A stretch of DNA of 64,000 nt from Neobacillus mesonae (GTDB lineage: Bacteria; Bacillota; Bacilli; Bacillales; Cytobacillaceae), in contig NZ_JAMBNQ010000006.1 of NCBI RefSeq assembly GCF_023715155.1, positions 1 through 64,000 on the forward strand, in the 5' to 3' direction. Positions 7,941-16,354 of this stretch are shown here, one piece after another. The notes under the pieces are model-generated. The model worked only from the letters and a program-made list of their open reading frames with translations. It was not told the DNA's origin and did no database searches. Each line of letters starts with the position of its first letter. Within the stretch, counting starts at the first letter, position 1. A program made the translations under genes and the position numbers.

Positions 7941-9395
7941 ATGGGTGTTACTCTTAGTAAAGGGCAAAAGGTAGACCTGACAAAGGCACATCCAGGGCTA
8001 CAACATGTTGCTGTCGGTCTTGGCTGGAACAGTAATCTAGGGGCCAATTACGATTTAGATGCTTCTGCATTTTTATTAGGCCCAAACGGTAAAGTTCAAA
8101 GCGATCAGGATTTTGTTTTTTATAATAATCCTTCAGGAGGCAGCGGTTCGATTGTTTATAGCGGCGATAACCGCATTGGTTCGGGAATTCAGGATGCGGA
8201 ACAGATCCGGATTAACCTTGGCAATGTTCCATCCCACATTCACCGGATTGCCTTTACCATTACGATTCACGATGCTCAAGCCAAGCGGCAAAATTTTGGA
8301 CAAGTATCTGATTCCTATGTACGAATCTTTAATGAGCAAACAAATGAGGAACTTTTACGCTACAATCTTGGAATGGACTTTACGGTTGAAACTGCAATCG
8401 TTGCGGCTGAAATCTACCGGCATAATGGAGAATGGAAATTTAATGCGATTGGCAGCGGATTTCAAGGGGGGCTGGCAGCCTTGTGCTATAATTTCGGGGT
8501 GACAGTCGACGATCCACCGGCAAGCACACCAACACCACCGCCGTCTTATCAGCAAAATCAACCATCCAATTATCAACAGAATACTGGGATGAATTATTCC
8601 AACCCGCAGCAGCCGATTACCAATAATGCTTACCAGCAAACTCAAAGAGCTTATGATCCTTACCAGCAAAGCCAGCATAACCAGCCTTCAAATCAGCAGC
8701 CTTTCTTTGGTTATCCGGCTCAAACTATCCCTTCTGGTTCGAATACGAATCGTACATATGGCGAGGATGAAATTACCTGCCCAAGCTGTCATTCGGCAAA
8801 TGTACGTACAGGGAAAAAGGGATTTGGACTGGGAAAGGCCGCAATTGGCGGGTTAATTCTCGGACCTGTTGGACTGCTTGGCGGCTTCATCGGGCAAAAT
8901 CAGTTAAAGTTTACTTGTAATAACTGTGGCAGCACTTGGTCCCCTTCTCAAACAGACTATGCCGAATGGGCCAATAATCAAAAAAGGAAAGCCCAGGATT
9001 TATTTCACCGGTATAAGAGTCAGGATGTCCTTGATGCAGTGGTGGCTTCCTGTGCCTTAGTGGCCATGGCAGACGGATATTTAGATGCTTCAGAACGGCA
9101 AAAAATGATGGAGTTTGTCCACCAAAGTGAAGAATTACGTGTGTTTGACACCAATAAGGTGATTCAACGATTCAACCTGTATGTGTCACGGATAGAAAAT
9201 GATCGAGTAATCGGACGTGCAGAGGCCTTCCGTGCACTAGGAAAAATTAGAACCAAGCCTGAAATCCCCCGCCTTGTTGCCCGTTATTGCATTGCAATCG
9301 GCTATGCTGACGGGACATTTGATCAAAATGAAAAACAAACGGTGATTGATATCTGTCATGAATTGGGACTAAACCCGGCTGAGTTTTTATCCTAA
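7941..9395 (+). CDS. TerD domain - zinc ribbon - TerB-like fusion protein
   Basis: 484-residue multidomain protein. Residues 1-190 are a TerD domain (GVTLSKGQKVDL, GLGWNSN, YDLDASAFLL, GDNRIGSG), a calcium-binding stress-response fold. Residues 195-270 are a Gln/Pro/Asn-rich linker. A zinc ribbon follows (CPSCH at about 278, CNNCGSTW at about 331) and brackets a Gly-rich hydrophobic stretch (GLGKAAIGGLILGPVGLLGG). The C-terminal 140 residues are an all-helical TerB/DjlA-like domain with ADGYLDASE and ADGTFDQNE repeats. No other ter genes flank it, so it may act alone in a membrane-linked or metal/envelope stress response. The ribosome site is GAAAGGAG. Confidence 0.85.
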   Translation: MGVTLSKGQKVDLTKAHPGLQHVAVGLGWNSNLGANYDLDASAFLLGPNGKVQSDQDFVFYNNPSGGSGSIVYSGDNRIGSGIQDAEQIRINLGNVPSHIHRIAFTITIHDAQAKRQNFGQVSDSYVRIFNEQTNEELLRYNLGMDFTVETAIVAAEIYRHNGEWKFNAIGSGFQGGLAALCYNFGVTVDDPPASTPTPPPSYQQNQPSNYQQNTGMNYSNPQQPITNNAYQQTQRAYDPYQQSQHNQPSNQQPFFGYPAQTIPSGSNTNRTYGEDEITCPSCHSANVRTGKKGFGLGKAAIGGLILGPVGLLGGFIGQNQLKFTCNNCGSTWSPSQTDYAEWANNQKRKAQDLFHRYKSQDVLDAVVASCALVAMADGYLDASERQKMMEFVHQSEELRVFDTNKVIQRFNLYVSRIENDRVIGRAEAFRALGKIRTKPEIPRLVARYCIAIGYADGTFDQNEKQTVIDICHELGLNPAEFLS

Positions 9396-9432
9396 AAAGG
9401 AAAAGCCTCCAAGTTAGGAGGCTTTTCCTTTT
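9394..9432. terminator. Bidirectional terminator between TerD-TerB and selB
   Basis: AAAAAGGAAAAGCCTCC pairs with GGAGGCTTTTCCTTTT around a six-base loop. A/T flanks suit both converging genes. Confidence 0.85.
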
Positions 9433-11311
9433 ATTTCCACACCCGTTTGTTTTCAATCCTTTTGGTTAAACCTGAAGCATCCAATTTTTCCAAAAATGGA
9501 ATCATATATTTACGGGAGAGACCCAGTATCTCTTTTGCTTCCCCCACCTCAAACTCAAGACCCGTGTTACGCTTCAATTTGTCCACTGCTTCATTAAAAA
9601 CAGCACCATAATAGGCAAATTGTTCATCCAGCATCACAATAAGACCCTGATGTTCAAGAAATCGTTTTACATCTATTTCTATAGAAGCCGGTATGCCTGC
9701 TGCAGAAAAATAATCTTTTAAATAGCGAACTTTTAATTCATCCTTTTTTAACTCGTCCAGCATATTTTCCGTCCGCTTTGCCCAGTTTTTCGGGACATGC
9801 GGATTAAAATCAGCAAGAAATACAAATTGTTCCTTTCGTTTCAGTACTTGATTCGTAATCCCAATCTCAATGACAAAATCCAAAAGGTTTTTAGGAACCT
9901 TTTTTTGCATGGTCTGCATGAGCTCCGCTTTGTTTACCCCAAGCTTCATAGGGGTTTCATGGTGAAACTCCTGGAGGTAATCAATGATATCCTCTTCAAT
10001 TGAATCAATGAGAACGGAAAGTGTATACTCTTTTCCATTGAATAAAACAAATTCCTTTTCTTTCAGCTGCTCTGACAATACCTGTTCTTCCAGGGCTGTC
10101 TGTTTCATTAACTCACTAAACGGCAGGCTTTTCGCTTCCATTAAAGCAGCCGTAATTCTTTCCTTGGGCGAGCCTTCCTTCTTCTTTTCCAGCTCTTCAA
10201 TCGTGTGATTGCCAAAACGGTATTTTTGCCCTCTTGGATCAATCACCCAGCCTCCCCCAATAGTTTCCTGCGGACTTGGCCTTCGTAAAATAAAGCGGTC
10301 TCCCCTTTTTGTAACAATTTCTTCCTCCAGTCTCAGCTGGCATAAAATTTCCCCATTTTCTTTTTTTATTTCATTCCGGTCAAAGAATACAATTCTCCCC
10401 ATGACCTCTGTTGTTCCGATATGCAGTTTTATCGGCATTCTTTGCTTGATTAAATGTTCGAGTTCCTCCACCACTCTGATTGCCACATCAATCGTTTTCG
10501 TCACAATGAAATGTTCTGAGGAAACGACTACATCCCCGCGCTCCAGATCCTCTTTGGAAACACCAGAAAGGTTTAAGGCAGCACGCTGTCCTGCATAGGC
10601 TTTACCTGCAGATTTATGATGAACTTGAATCTGCCGGACTCTGGCATCTAGACCCTCTGGCATAATTTTTAGTATCTGACCTTCCTCTATCGTCCCTTCA
10701 TAGACGGTTCCCCGGACAACGGTCCCTTGGCCTTTCACTGTAAAAACCTGATCAATCGGCATCCTAAACGGACCCTTCGTATCCCGCATTTCTTGTTCTT
10801 TCAGCGTCTTTATGATAAGTTCTTTTAATTGTTCAATTCCTTTTCTGGACAGGCTGTCAACAAGAATAAATGGTGCACCTTCAAAGACACTTCCTGATAA
10901 TTCCGCTAAAATATCGTCTTTGACCAGTTCAATGAATTCTTCATCTACACGGTCAATTTTTGTAATGGCCACAATGCCATTTTTTATCCCTAAGAATTTT
11001 AAAATCTCCAAATGTTCTCTTGTTTGCGGCATTACGCCTTCATCAGCTGCTACAACGAGAACAACCAGGTCAATGCCGGCAACACCGGCAATCATCTGCC
11101 GGATAAAACGCTCATGCCCTGGAACATCAATGACAGAGATTTGAATTTCTTGGTCTTCATATAATGGAGCAAATCCCAGCTCGATTGAGATTTGTCGTTC
11201 TTTTTCTTCTTTTAGTCGGTCTGTATCAACATTTGTCAATGCTTTTGTAAGGGAAGTCTTCCCATGGTCAATATGCCCCGCCATGCCTATGGTAAAAAAT
11301 CGTTTTTCCAA
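9431..11311 (-). CDS. selB: Selenocysteine-specific translation elongation factor SelB
   Basis: GTPase that delivers Sec-tRNA to recoded UGA codons next to a SECIS hairpin. The N-terminal EF-Tu-like domain has G1 GHIDHGKT, G3 DVPGHE and G4 TKID. EF-Tu domains 2 and 3 follow, then four winged helices at the C-terminus (about residues 370-626), which is diagnostic for SelB as against EF-Tu. A TTG start giving MEKRFFTIG is preferred because AGAGGTGG lies five bases upstream; the longer ATG frame runs into a dispersed repeat. No selA, selD or tRNA-Sec lies in the window, so the other parts of the pathway must be elsewhere or absent. Confidence 0.9.
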   Translation of the reverse strand: MEKRFFTIGMAGHIDHGKTSLTKALTNVDTDRLKEEKERQISIELGFAPLYEDQEIQISVIDVPGHERFIRQMIAGVAGIDLVVLVVAADEGVMPQTREHLEILKFLGIKNGIVAITKIDRVDEEFIELVKDDILAELSGSVFEGAPFILVDSLSRKGIEQLKELIIKTLKEQEMRDTKGPFRMPIDQVFTVKGQGTVVRGTVYEGTIEEGQILKIMPEGLDARVRQIQVHHKSAGKAYAGQRAALNLSGVSKEDLERGDVVVSSEHFIVTKTIDVAIRVVEELEHLIKQRMPIKLHIGTTEVMGRIVFFDRNEIKKENGEILCQLRLEEEIVTKRGDRFILRRPSPQETIGGGWVIDPRGQKYRFGNHTIEELEKKKEGSPKERITAALMEAKSLPFSELMKQTALEEQVLSEQLKEKEFVLFNGKEYTLSVLIDSIEEDIIDYLQEFHHETPMKLGVNKAELMQTMQKKVPKNLLDFVIEIGITNQVLKRKEQFVFLADFNPHVPKNWAKRTENMLDELKKDELKVRYLKDYFSAAGIPASIEIDVKRFLEHQGLIVMLDEQFAYYGAVFNEAVDKLKRNTGLEFEVGEAKEILGLSRKYMIPFLEKLDASGLTKRIENKRVWK

Positions 11312-11330
11312 TCCTGCCACCTCTTTATCC

Positions 11331-11470
11331 CGCATTAACGGGCAGTCAGACCCCGCTTAACTTTTAGCGTTAGCAGGAAGTATAAGCGGGGTAACGTAAC
11401 TGCCGCATTTGCCCGATTGGTTCAACTAACAATCAGCGGTGAATCGATCTCACCTGCTGATGAAGTTTAA
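11331..11470. repeat. Structured dispersed element (copy A)
   Basis: Two nested stems are visible: GGCAGT/ACTGCC outside and ACCCCGCTT/AAGCGGGGT inside, with AGCGTTAGCAG in the loop. The tail carries ACTAACAATCAGCGGTGA and a second weak hairpin. The reverse complement of 55675-55850 has the same blocks in the same order. The 5' upstream region of selB is built from this repeat. Confidence 0.6.
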
Positions 11471-11558
11471 ACTATATGGTCTTCTTCTTTAACTGTATCT
11501 TTTATAAATGGATAGTTCAAGAGAACCGTTTTTAGGCTTCCAATTCAAAACAAAATCG

Positions 11559-11618
11559 TTCACAATTTTTCACAAATGGATTATACTATATATATAAATT
11601 TGCACTAAGGAAACTTTT
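11559..11618 (+). promoter_or_regulatory. mntH promoter with MntR-like operator
   Basis: TTCACA (11559-11564), a 17-bp spacer and TATACT (11582-11587) make a sigma-A promoter. Ten bases downstream lies AATTTGCACTAAGGAAACTT (11597-11616). This resembles the TTTGC...AAGGAAAC boxes bound by the manganese sensor MntR in B. subtilis. Repression by MntR at high manganese is inferred. Confidence 0.65.
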
Positions 11619-11671
11619 GTTGATACACGAACAAACTTTGTGTACACGAAAGAACGAAAGGATGGTATCTT

Positions 11672-12976
11672 ATGAGCAACATAAATTCACTGGCTGTTGA
11701 AAAGGCTCAGGCTGCAGAGCAACGAACCGTTTCAGCCGCTCGGGATGCCATTGATGGAAAAGTAAAAGGCATCCGTGCATTGCTTCCGTTTATCGGACCA
11801 GCGTTTATTGCCTCCATTGCCTATGTAGATCCAGGAAATTTCGCAACTAACATACAAAGCGGAGCCAGCTTTGGTTATAAAATGTTATGGGTAATCGTTT
11901 TAGCCAATTTAATGGCACTGCTCCTACAAAACATGTCAGGAAAACTAGGAATTGCAACAGGAAAAAATCTGCCGGAGATTTGCCGGGAATATATGCCAAA
12001 ATGGCTGGTCATCATCATGTGGGTCGTATCCGAATTAGCGGCGATGGCAACTGATCTCGCTGAATTTATAGGAGCGACGCTTGCATTAAATTTATTAGCT
12101 GGAATCCCTATGCTTTATGCCGTTTTTATTGTCGGTATTGTAACATACTTTATTTTAATGCTGGAAAAATTCGGTTTCCGTCCCTTGGAAAAGTTTATTG
12201 CAAGTTTTGCAATGCTGATTGGTTTATGTTATTTGGTTGAAACCATATTTTCAAAACCAGATTTCGGACAGATTGCCTATCACAGTGTGGTGCCATGGCT
12301 TGGCGGCAAAGAAAGCATTATGCTGGCCGTGGGTGTCATCGGGGCAACGGTTATGCCTCATGCCATCTATTTACATTCAAGTTTGACACAAAAACGAATT
12401 ATCCCGCGTAACGATTTGGAAAAAATAAAAATACAAAGGTACAGCACGATTGAAATTTTGATTGCCATGACACTTGCAGGTTTTGTAAATATGGCGATGA
12501 TGTTTATGGCAGCATCTGTATTTCATTCATCTGGACAAAGTGATATTGCGGATTTAACAACAGCCTATCATACACTTACACCACTGCTTGGTTCTGCAGC
12601 AGCAAGTGTATTCTTGATTTCCCTGCTGGCCTCAGGACTATCCAGTTCTGTTGTCGGGACAATGGCAGGCCAGGTCATTATGCAAGGCTTTGTCGGCTTT
12701 ACCATCCCTGTCTGGGCCCGGCGTGTTATTACCATGCTGCCAAGTGTCATTATTGTCGCCATTGGTTTAGACCCAACGATGACACTCGTGGTCAGTCAGG
12801 TGGTCCTAAGCATAGTGCTTCCGTTCCCTATTATTGCCTTGATTTACTTTACACAAAAGAAAGAGCTAATGGGCGTACTGACCAACAAACGGATAACCAC
12901 CATATGTTCCACCCTGTTTGCCGTCATTATTTTAGGATTAAATGTATGGCTTGTCATTCAAACATTGATGGGATAA
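11672..12976 (+). CDS. mntH: NRAMP manganese/divalent-metal transporter
   Basis: Proton-coupled Mn2+ importer of the NRAMP family in the cytoplasmic membrane, 434 residues with about eleven membrane helices. The metal-binding DPGN of helix 1 is at residues 53-56, and the helix 6 motif MPHAIYLHS is at about 228. A polar N-terminal extension of about 35 residues precedes helix 1. An AAAGGATGG ribosome site precedes the ATG. An MntR-like operator overlaps the promoter region, which fits manganese-responsive control. Confidence 0.94.
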   Translation: MSNINSLAVEKAQAAEQRTVSAARDAIDGKVKGIRALLPFIGPAFIASIAYVDPGNFATNIQSGASFGYKMLWVIVLANLMALLLQNMSGKLGIATGKNLPEICREYMPKWLVIIMWVVSELAAMATDLAEFIGATLALNLLAGIPMLYAVFIVGIVTYFILMLEKFGFRPLEKFIASFAMLIGLCYLVETIFSKPDFGQIAYHSVVPWLGGKESIMLAVGVIGATVMPHAIYLHSSLTQKRIIPRNDLEKIKIQRYSTIEILIAMTLAGFVNMAMMFMAASVFHSSGQSDIADLTTAYHTLTPLLGSAAASVFLISLLASGLSSSVVGTMAGQVIMQGFVGFTIPVWARRVITMLPSVIIVAIGLDPTMTLVVSQVVLSIVLPFPIIALIYFTQKKELMGVLTNKRITTICSTLFAVIILGLNVWLVIQTLMG

Positions 12977-12977
12977 G

Positions 12978-13025
12978 AAAAGCCGAGGTTCAGCCTTTTT
13001 AAAGAGCTGGACTTCGGCTTTTTTT
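12978..13025. terminator. Terminator between mntH and the GNAT gene
   Basis: AAAGCCGA.G and the distal CTTCGGCTTT form a hairpin followed by a T-run on the plus strand. It overlaps the 3' end of the convergent acetyltransferase gene. Confidence 0.65.
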
Positions 13026-13466
13026 AAAATTACTTAGAAATAATCCTGGTGCTGCTTCAACTTCATTGATTAACCGGTAACCATTTTTTAGATACAAATT
13101 CTTTGCTGGCAGATTATCTTTCCCAGTGGATACTTTATATACTGTTATTTTAGGATCATTTTCTTCGATTATAGCTAAAAGCTTCTGGGCAATTCCTTTT
13201 TTAAAATGCTTGGGATGCACGACCAAACGGCAAATCTTCATTTCTTCTCCTTCAATAGTAAAAGAGATAGCACCTGCTAAAATATCGTCTTCAAAATATC
13301 CAAAGAAAGTTTCTTCACAATTTCTTAAATCATCAATGGTTTCAACTAGAGGTGGAATTTCGAAAAAATGGATCAGGTTTGCTTCCACAAGATAAGAAGC
13401 TTTTTGCAGTTCAAATAATTCCCTTACTAAACTGTTATTTTGTAATTCTAGTTTTTTAATGATCAC
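12999..13466 (-). CDS. GNAT-family N-acetyltransferase
   Basis: 155-residue acetyl-CoA-dependent acetyltransferase. The acetyl-CoA site is visible as VVHPKHFKKGIAQKLL (Q/R-x-x-G-x-A-type loop, about residues 87-102), followed by the NLPAKNLYLKNGYR segment typical of GNAT motif B. The start is a GTG behind AAGGTGAGA. The substrate is unknown. It lies immediately downstream of a histidine phosphatase gene on the same strand, so the two may be co-transcribed. Confidence 0.82.
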   Translation of the reverse strand: MIIKKLELQNNSLVRELFELQKASYLVEANLIHFFEIPPLVETIDDLRNCEETFFGYFEDDILAGAISFTIEGEEMKICRLVVHPKHFKKGIAQKLLAIIEENDPKITVYKVSTGKDNLPAKNLYLKNGYRLINEVEAAPGLFLSNFKKSRSPAL

Positions 13467-13486
13467 AGTCTCTCACCTTGTGTTGC

Positions 13487-14056
13487 TTAAGTAAGATGGG
13501 ATATCTGGTTATACGATTTTATTTCCCAGCAGTCTTCACAAAATTGAATTTCGTTCATACAGGCATTTTGGATTTTGATCTTGCCTCGTCCTAATTCACC
13601 ATTCGATAATTGTGCGAGAAGCGAACCTATCACTGCACCATGTGCGACCAGCAGCACTCTCTTATCTTTATAATTTTGATTAATTTTTTCGAGTCCTGCC
13701 ATCAGCCTGTTCATAAAGTGAGATTGATCTTCCTCATTTGGGTATTGATAATCCGGGAAGGCCCTGCGTCTTTCCTCGAATGTCATCCCCTCTGCATCCC
13801 CAAAATATTTCTCTTTAAATTCCTCCATTACGACAAGCGGGATATTTAAACTTTCATTGATAATTTCAGCAGTACGTTTAGCTCTTTTTAATGGACTTGT
13901 AATGATAACTTCCCAATTAGAATTTTTAAGATATTGGCCGCTTTCTTTTGCCTGCTGGATTCCCTTTTCATTTAACGGTATATCTGTGCTCCCCTGTAAC
14001 TTTCCTGCCAAGTTCCAATCCGTTTCCCCATGCCGTACGATACAAATGGTTGTCAT
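13487..14056 (-). CDS. Histidine phosphatase (phosphoglycerate mutase-like) family protein
   Basis: 189-residue enzyme of the histidine phosphatase superfamily. The phospho-accepting histidine is in IVRHGETDWN at the N-terminus, with a second catalytic histidine in LLVAHGAVIGSL. The reading frame is open for 50 codons further upstream, but the start giving MTTICIVRHGE has AAAGGAT eight bases before it and removes an overlap with the next gene. The length fits broad-specificity phosphatases such as PhoE or CobC-like enzymes. The substrate cannot be assigned. An acetyltransferase gene follows 20 bases downstream. Confidence 0.85.
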   Translation of the reverse strand: MTTICIVRHGETDWNLAGKLQGSTDIPLNEKGIQQAKESGQYLKNSNWEVIITSPLKRAKRTAEIINESLNIPLVVMEEFKEKYFGDAEGMTFEERRRAFPDYQYPNEEDQSHFMNRLMAGLEKINQNYKDKRVLLVAHGAVIGSLLAQLSNGELGRGKIKIQNACMNEIQFCEDCWEIKSYNQISHLT

Positions 14057-14142
14057 CCAGTAAGATCCTTTCCGTATATATTTTTTCCATTGTACAAAAA
14101 ATCTCCATCCCATAACAACAAAAAAACGAGCAAAGTCCACTA

Positions 14143-14721
14143 TTATTGATTTAATTTTTTGTAATTGTCGGCAAGCAGTGTCCAATCCTCGGTAAAAATA
14201 GGCCAAAGATTTGGGCGTCTTCTGACAGCCAAAGGATGATATCCCACAATGGTTGGAAAGCCCTGTACTTCGTAAACGTTTCCGCGAAGCGACTTTACCT
14301 CTGCTTCAGGATTTTCAAAAAAGGATTGGACAGATACATTTCCTAAGCAAAAAATCAGTTTTGGCTGCTTTTCTTTCAGCTGCTGTTTCAGGTGTCCCAT
14401 ACAAATATGCCTGACGCGCTCCTTATCATATGCCCTGACAGGTTTTCTTTTTAAAATAAAAGTTACATATAAATCTTCCATTGTCAGCCCCGCATGATGG
14501 GCTGCCTTCTGCAGTGTCTGCCTAGTCCCGCAAACCATTGGGCTGCCTCCGCGGTCTTCACGGGCACCAGGATTATCAAGAATAATCATGATGGGAGCTT
14601 TTGGGTTCCCTTCTCCCCAAATCATTCTTGACCCTTGCTTATCTAAACCACATTCACTGCAATGTAACAGTCCCGCTGGAGCCGGTTCTTCCGGCCAAAG
14701 GACAGGGCAAAAATCAGACAT
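14143..14721 (-). CDS. Uracil-DNA glycosylase family protein
   Basis: 192-residue protein of the uracil-DNA glycosylase superfamily, closest in pattern to family 4/5 enzymes. Cysteines near the N-terminus (LLHCSECGL) could bind an iron-sulfur cluster. The active-site-like segment is IMIILDNPGAREDRGGSP (about residues 45-62), and the C-terminal YHPLAVRRRP resembles the HPS/HPL loop. The ATG at 14721 has GGAGG nine bases upstream. Base excision repair is the expected role, but the iron-sulfur ligand set looks incomplete compared with classical family 4. Confidence 0.75.
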   Translation of the reverse strand: MSDFCPVLWPEEPAPAGLLHCSECGLDKQGSRMIWGEGNPKAPIMIILDNPGAREDRGGSPMVCGTRQTLQKAAHHAGLTMEDLYVTFILKRKPVRAYDKERVRHICMGHLKQQLKEKQPKLIFCLGNVSVQSFFENPEAEVKSLRGNVYEVQGFPTIVGYHPLAVRRRPNLWPIFTEDWTLLADNYKKLNQ

Positions 14722-14737
14722 CTTATTCCTCCATACA

Positions 14738-15247
14738 TCATTTAACATTTTGATATTCATTCTTTTTTTTCAGATATTCGCTTTCACATTTCAGGATTTT
14801 ATATCTAACATGATTCCCTTTTTTGATTTTCGTATTTTTTACTTCCCACTTGGAATCAGCAAGTTTTAAATATACGGCTACATTTGTATCATCAGGTTTG
14901 CGGTATAAAACATAAGCTTCCCCATGTTTAATAAACAGCCTTGGCCTCCCTCTCGAGGCAACCATAAATTGTTTGTGAAGTGAATGATAATATGGATCTT
15001 TTTCTTTTCCGCCATAAATGAGGTGTGCAGCTTCCAAACTTTTTTCTTTTATTTCCAAGAAACGATTGTTATTCATATCTAAATTTAATGTCTTCATGAT
15101 GTCTTTAATCACCGATTGTTCGTATTGCTCATTGCGGATATTCATTTTTTTAAGGCACTCAGCAGATAATCTTGGCAGTTCAGCATGCACCGTAAGAGGC
15201 AAAGCCATAAAATGAAATAGGAAAATGAAAATGAGTATTTTTCGCAA
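14738..15247 (-). CDS. Secreted or exported hypothetical protein
   Basis: Unrecognised protein of 169 residues. From the TTG start (AAAGGTGG ribosome site) the N-terminus is a clear signal peptide: basic LRK, a hydrophobic core IFIFLFHFMALPL, then a likely signal-peptidase I site VHA. The mature part is lysine-rich and probably globular (EAYVLYRKPDDTNVAVYLKLADSKWEVKN looks like a beta-sheet domain). It lies upstream of the glycosylase gene with only 16 bases between, so the two may share a transcript. No function is proposed. Confidence 0.65.
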   Translation of the reverse strand: MRKILIFIFLFHFMALPLTVHAELPRLSAECLKKMNIRNEQYEQSVIKDIMKTLNLDMNNNRFLEIKEKSLEAAHLIYGGKEKDPYYHSLHKQFMVASRGRPRLFIKHGEAYVLYRKPDDTNVAVYLKLADSKWEVKNTKIKKGNHVRYKILKCESEYLKKKNEYQNVK

Positions 15248-15314
15248 AGTTTTTCCACCTTTAACCACGTTTAAGAATAGTTTCTTCAAGTTAAAGGCAG
15301 GTATTCAGTATGTC

Positions 15315-15875
15315 TTAAGAAAACTCAACATATTTTATGATTTCCGCGGGAGTTCCGGCTATTACAGCACCATCAGGTACATCTTTTGTGACAACTGCTC
15401 CGGAGGCGATGACAACATTATTTCCAATTTTCACACCGGGGTTAATAACAGCCCTTCCCCCGATCCAGACGTTATCTCCAATCGTAACCGGCTTTCCAAA
15501 TTCAACCCCGGAATTTCGTTCAATTGGGTCTAGAGAATGGGCAGCTGTATAAATATGAACACCGGGAGCAAGAAGACAATTGTCTCCTATTTGAATTTTG
15601 CATACATCTAGTAAAACACAATCAAAATTGGCGTAAAAACTCTCGCCTACATGAATATTGCTCCCATAGTCGCATCGAAAATTAGGCTCGATGAAGATTT
15701 TTTCTCCGGTAGAACCGAATAGTTCCTTTAAAATTTTCGTTCTTTCTTCGTATTCAGTTTCTAGAGTTTGATTGTAAAATCTAGTTAACCTTCTTGCATT
15801 TTCACGGGTTTTAACTAATTCCTGATCTGCAGGATCATATAGTTCACCATTTAACATTTTTTCTTTTTCCGTCAT
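15315..15875 (-). CDS. maa: Maltose/galactoside O-acetyltransferase family protein
   Basis: 186-residue left-handed beta-helix (hexapeptide repeat) acyltransferase that moves acetyl from acetyl-CoA to sugars. The N-terminal [17 protein letters not shown] region is the Maa/LacA helical cap. Hexapeptide repeats run from about residue 60 to 175, with the catalytic histidine in [10 protein letters not shown] and the acetyl-CoA loop in [12 protein letters not shown]. The ATG at 15875 is preferred over the preceding TTG on spacing from AAAGGAG. B. subtilis Maa has the same length and start. Confidence 0.9.
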   Translation of the reverse strand: MTEKEKMLNGELYDPADQELVKTRENARRLTRFYNQTLETEYEERTKILKELFGSTGEKIFIEPNFRCDYGSNIHVGESFYANFDCVLLDVCKIQIGDNCLLAPGVHIYTAAHSLDPIERNSGVEFGKPVTIGDNVWIGGRAVINPGVKIGNNVVIASGAVVTKDVPDGAVIAGTPAEIIKYVEFS

Positions 15876-15896
15876 CAAAATTCTCCTTTGTTTAAT

Positions 15897-16217
15897 CTAA
15901 GGGGCAAAAGAAACAAAATATCGAAACATAAAGGCAGCAAAAGCAAATACGGAGATTGTACATGCGGCAGCTAAATGCAATAGTATGAGGAGAATTTTTC
16001 GTTTACCTTTAATATAAAATGAATAAATAAACCCCACTATCGGACAAAGGGTTAACACGGGCAAAGCAATCGCAATATAAACTTTGATCATGTTATAAAG
16101 AAGACGATTTTCAACACCCGATAATTGCAGCAGTCCAAACAATAAAATTGTCATCCCAATGGTCACAAATAAAGAAGTCATCGATACTTTGAAAGCATTC
16201 CGAAAAAAGCTTTTCAT
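15897..16217 (-). CDS. Small integral membrane protein of unknown function
   Basis: 106 residues with three predicted membrane helices (about 13-33, 44-68, 74-98). The connecting loops are short and basic (YIKGKRKI) and the N-terminus is positive (MKSFFRNAFK). I do not recognise a family. A GGGGGAACC ribosome-like sequence precedes the ATG. It lies 21 bases upstream of the acetyltransferase gene on the same strand and could be co-transcribed with it. Confidence 0.6.
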   Translation of the reverse strand: MKSFFRNAFKVSMTSLFVTIGMTILLFGLLQLSGVENRLLYNMIKVYIAIALPVLTLCPIVGFIYSFYIKGKRKILLILLHLAAACTISVFAFAAFMFRYFVSFAP

Positions 16218-16354
16218 CTGGTTCCCCCTTCATTATCTTTGTATTTAGACCAAATTATACCATTTTTAAAGACTTAAAAGTTGGTAAATGGGGATTATAT
16301 CATTTATTCCTTTTCTATGTAACAGTTTTCCGGACCCTGCTCCTTTAGCAAAAT

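Noticed and set aside
8113-8502. Plus-strand 129-codon frame inside the TerD-TerB gene
   Set aside because: It is a frame shadow of the TerD coding region with no domain or initiation signal.
11312-11671. tRNA-Sec (selC) beside selB
   Set aside because: The palindromic sequence looked promising, but it has no acceptor/TUCGA arm geometry or UCA anticodon loop. It matches a dispersed repeat found at two other places.
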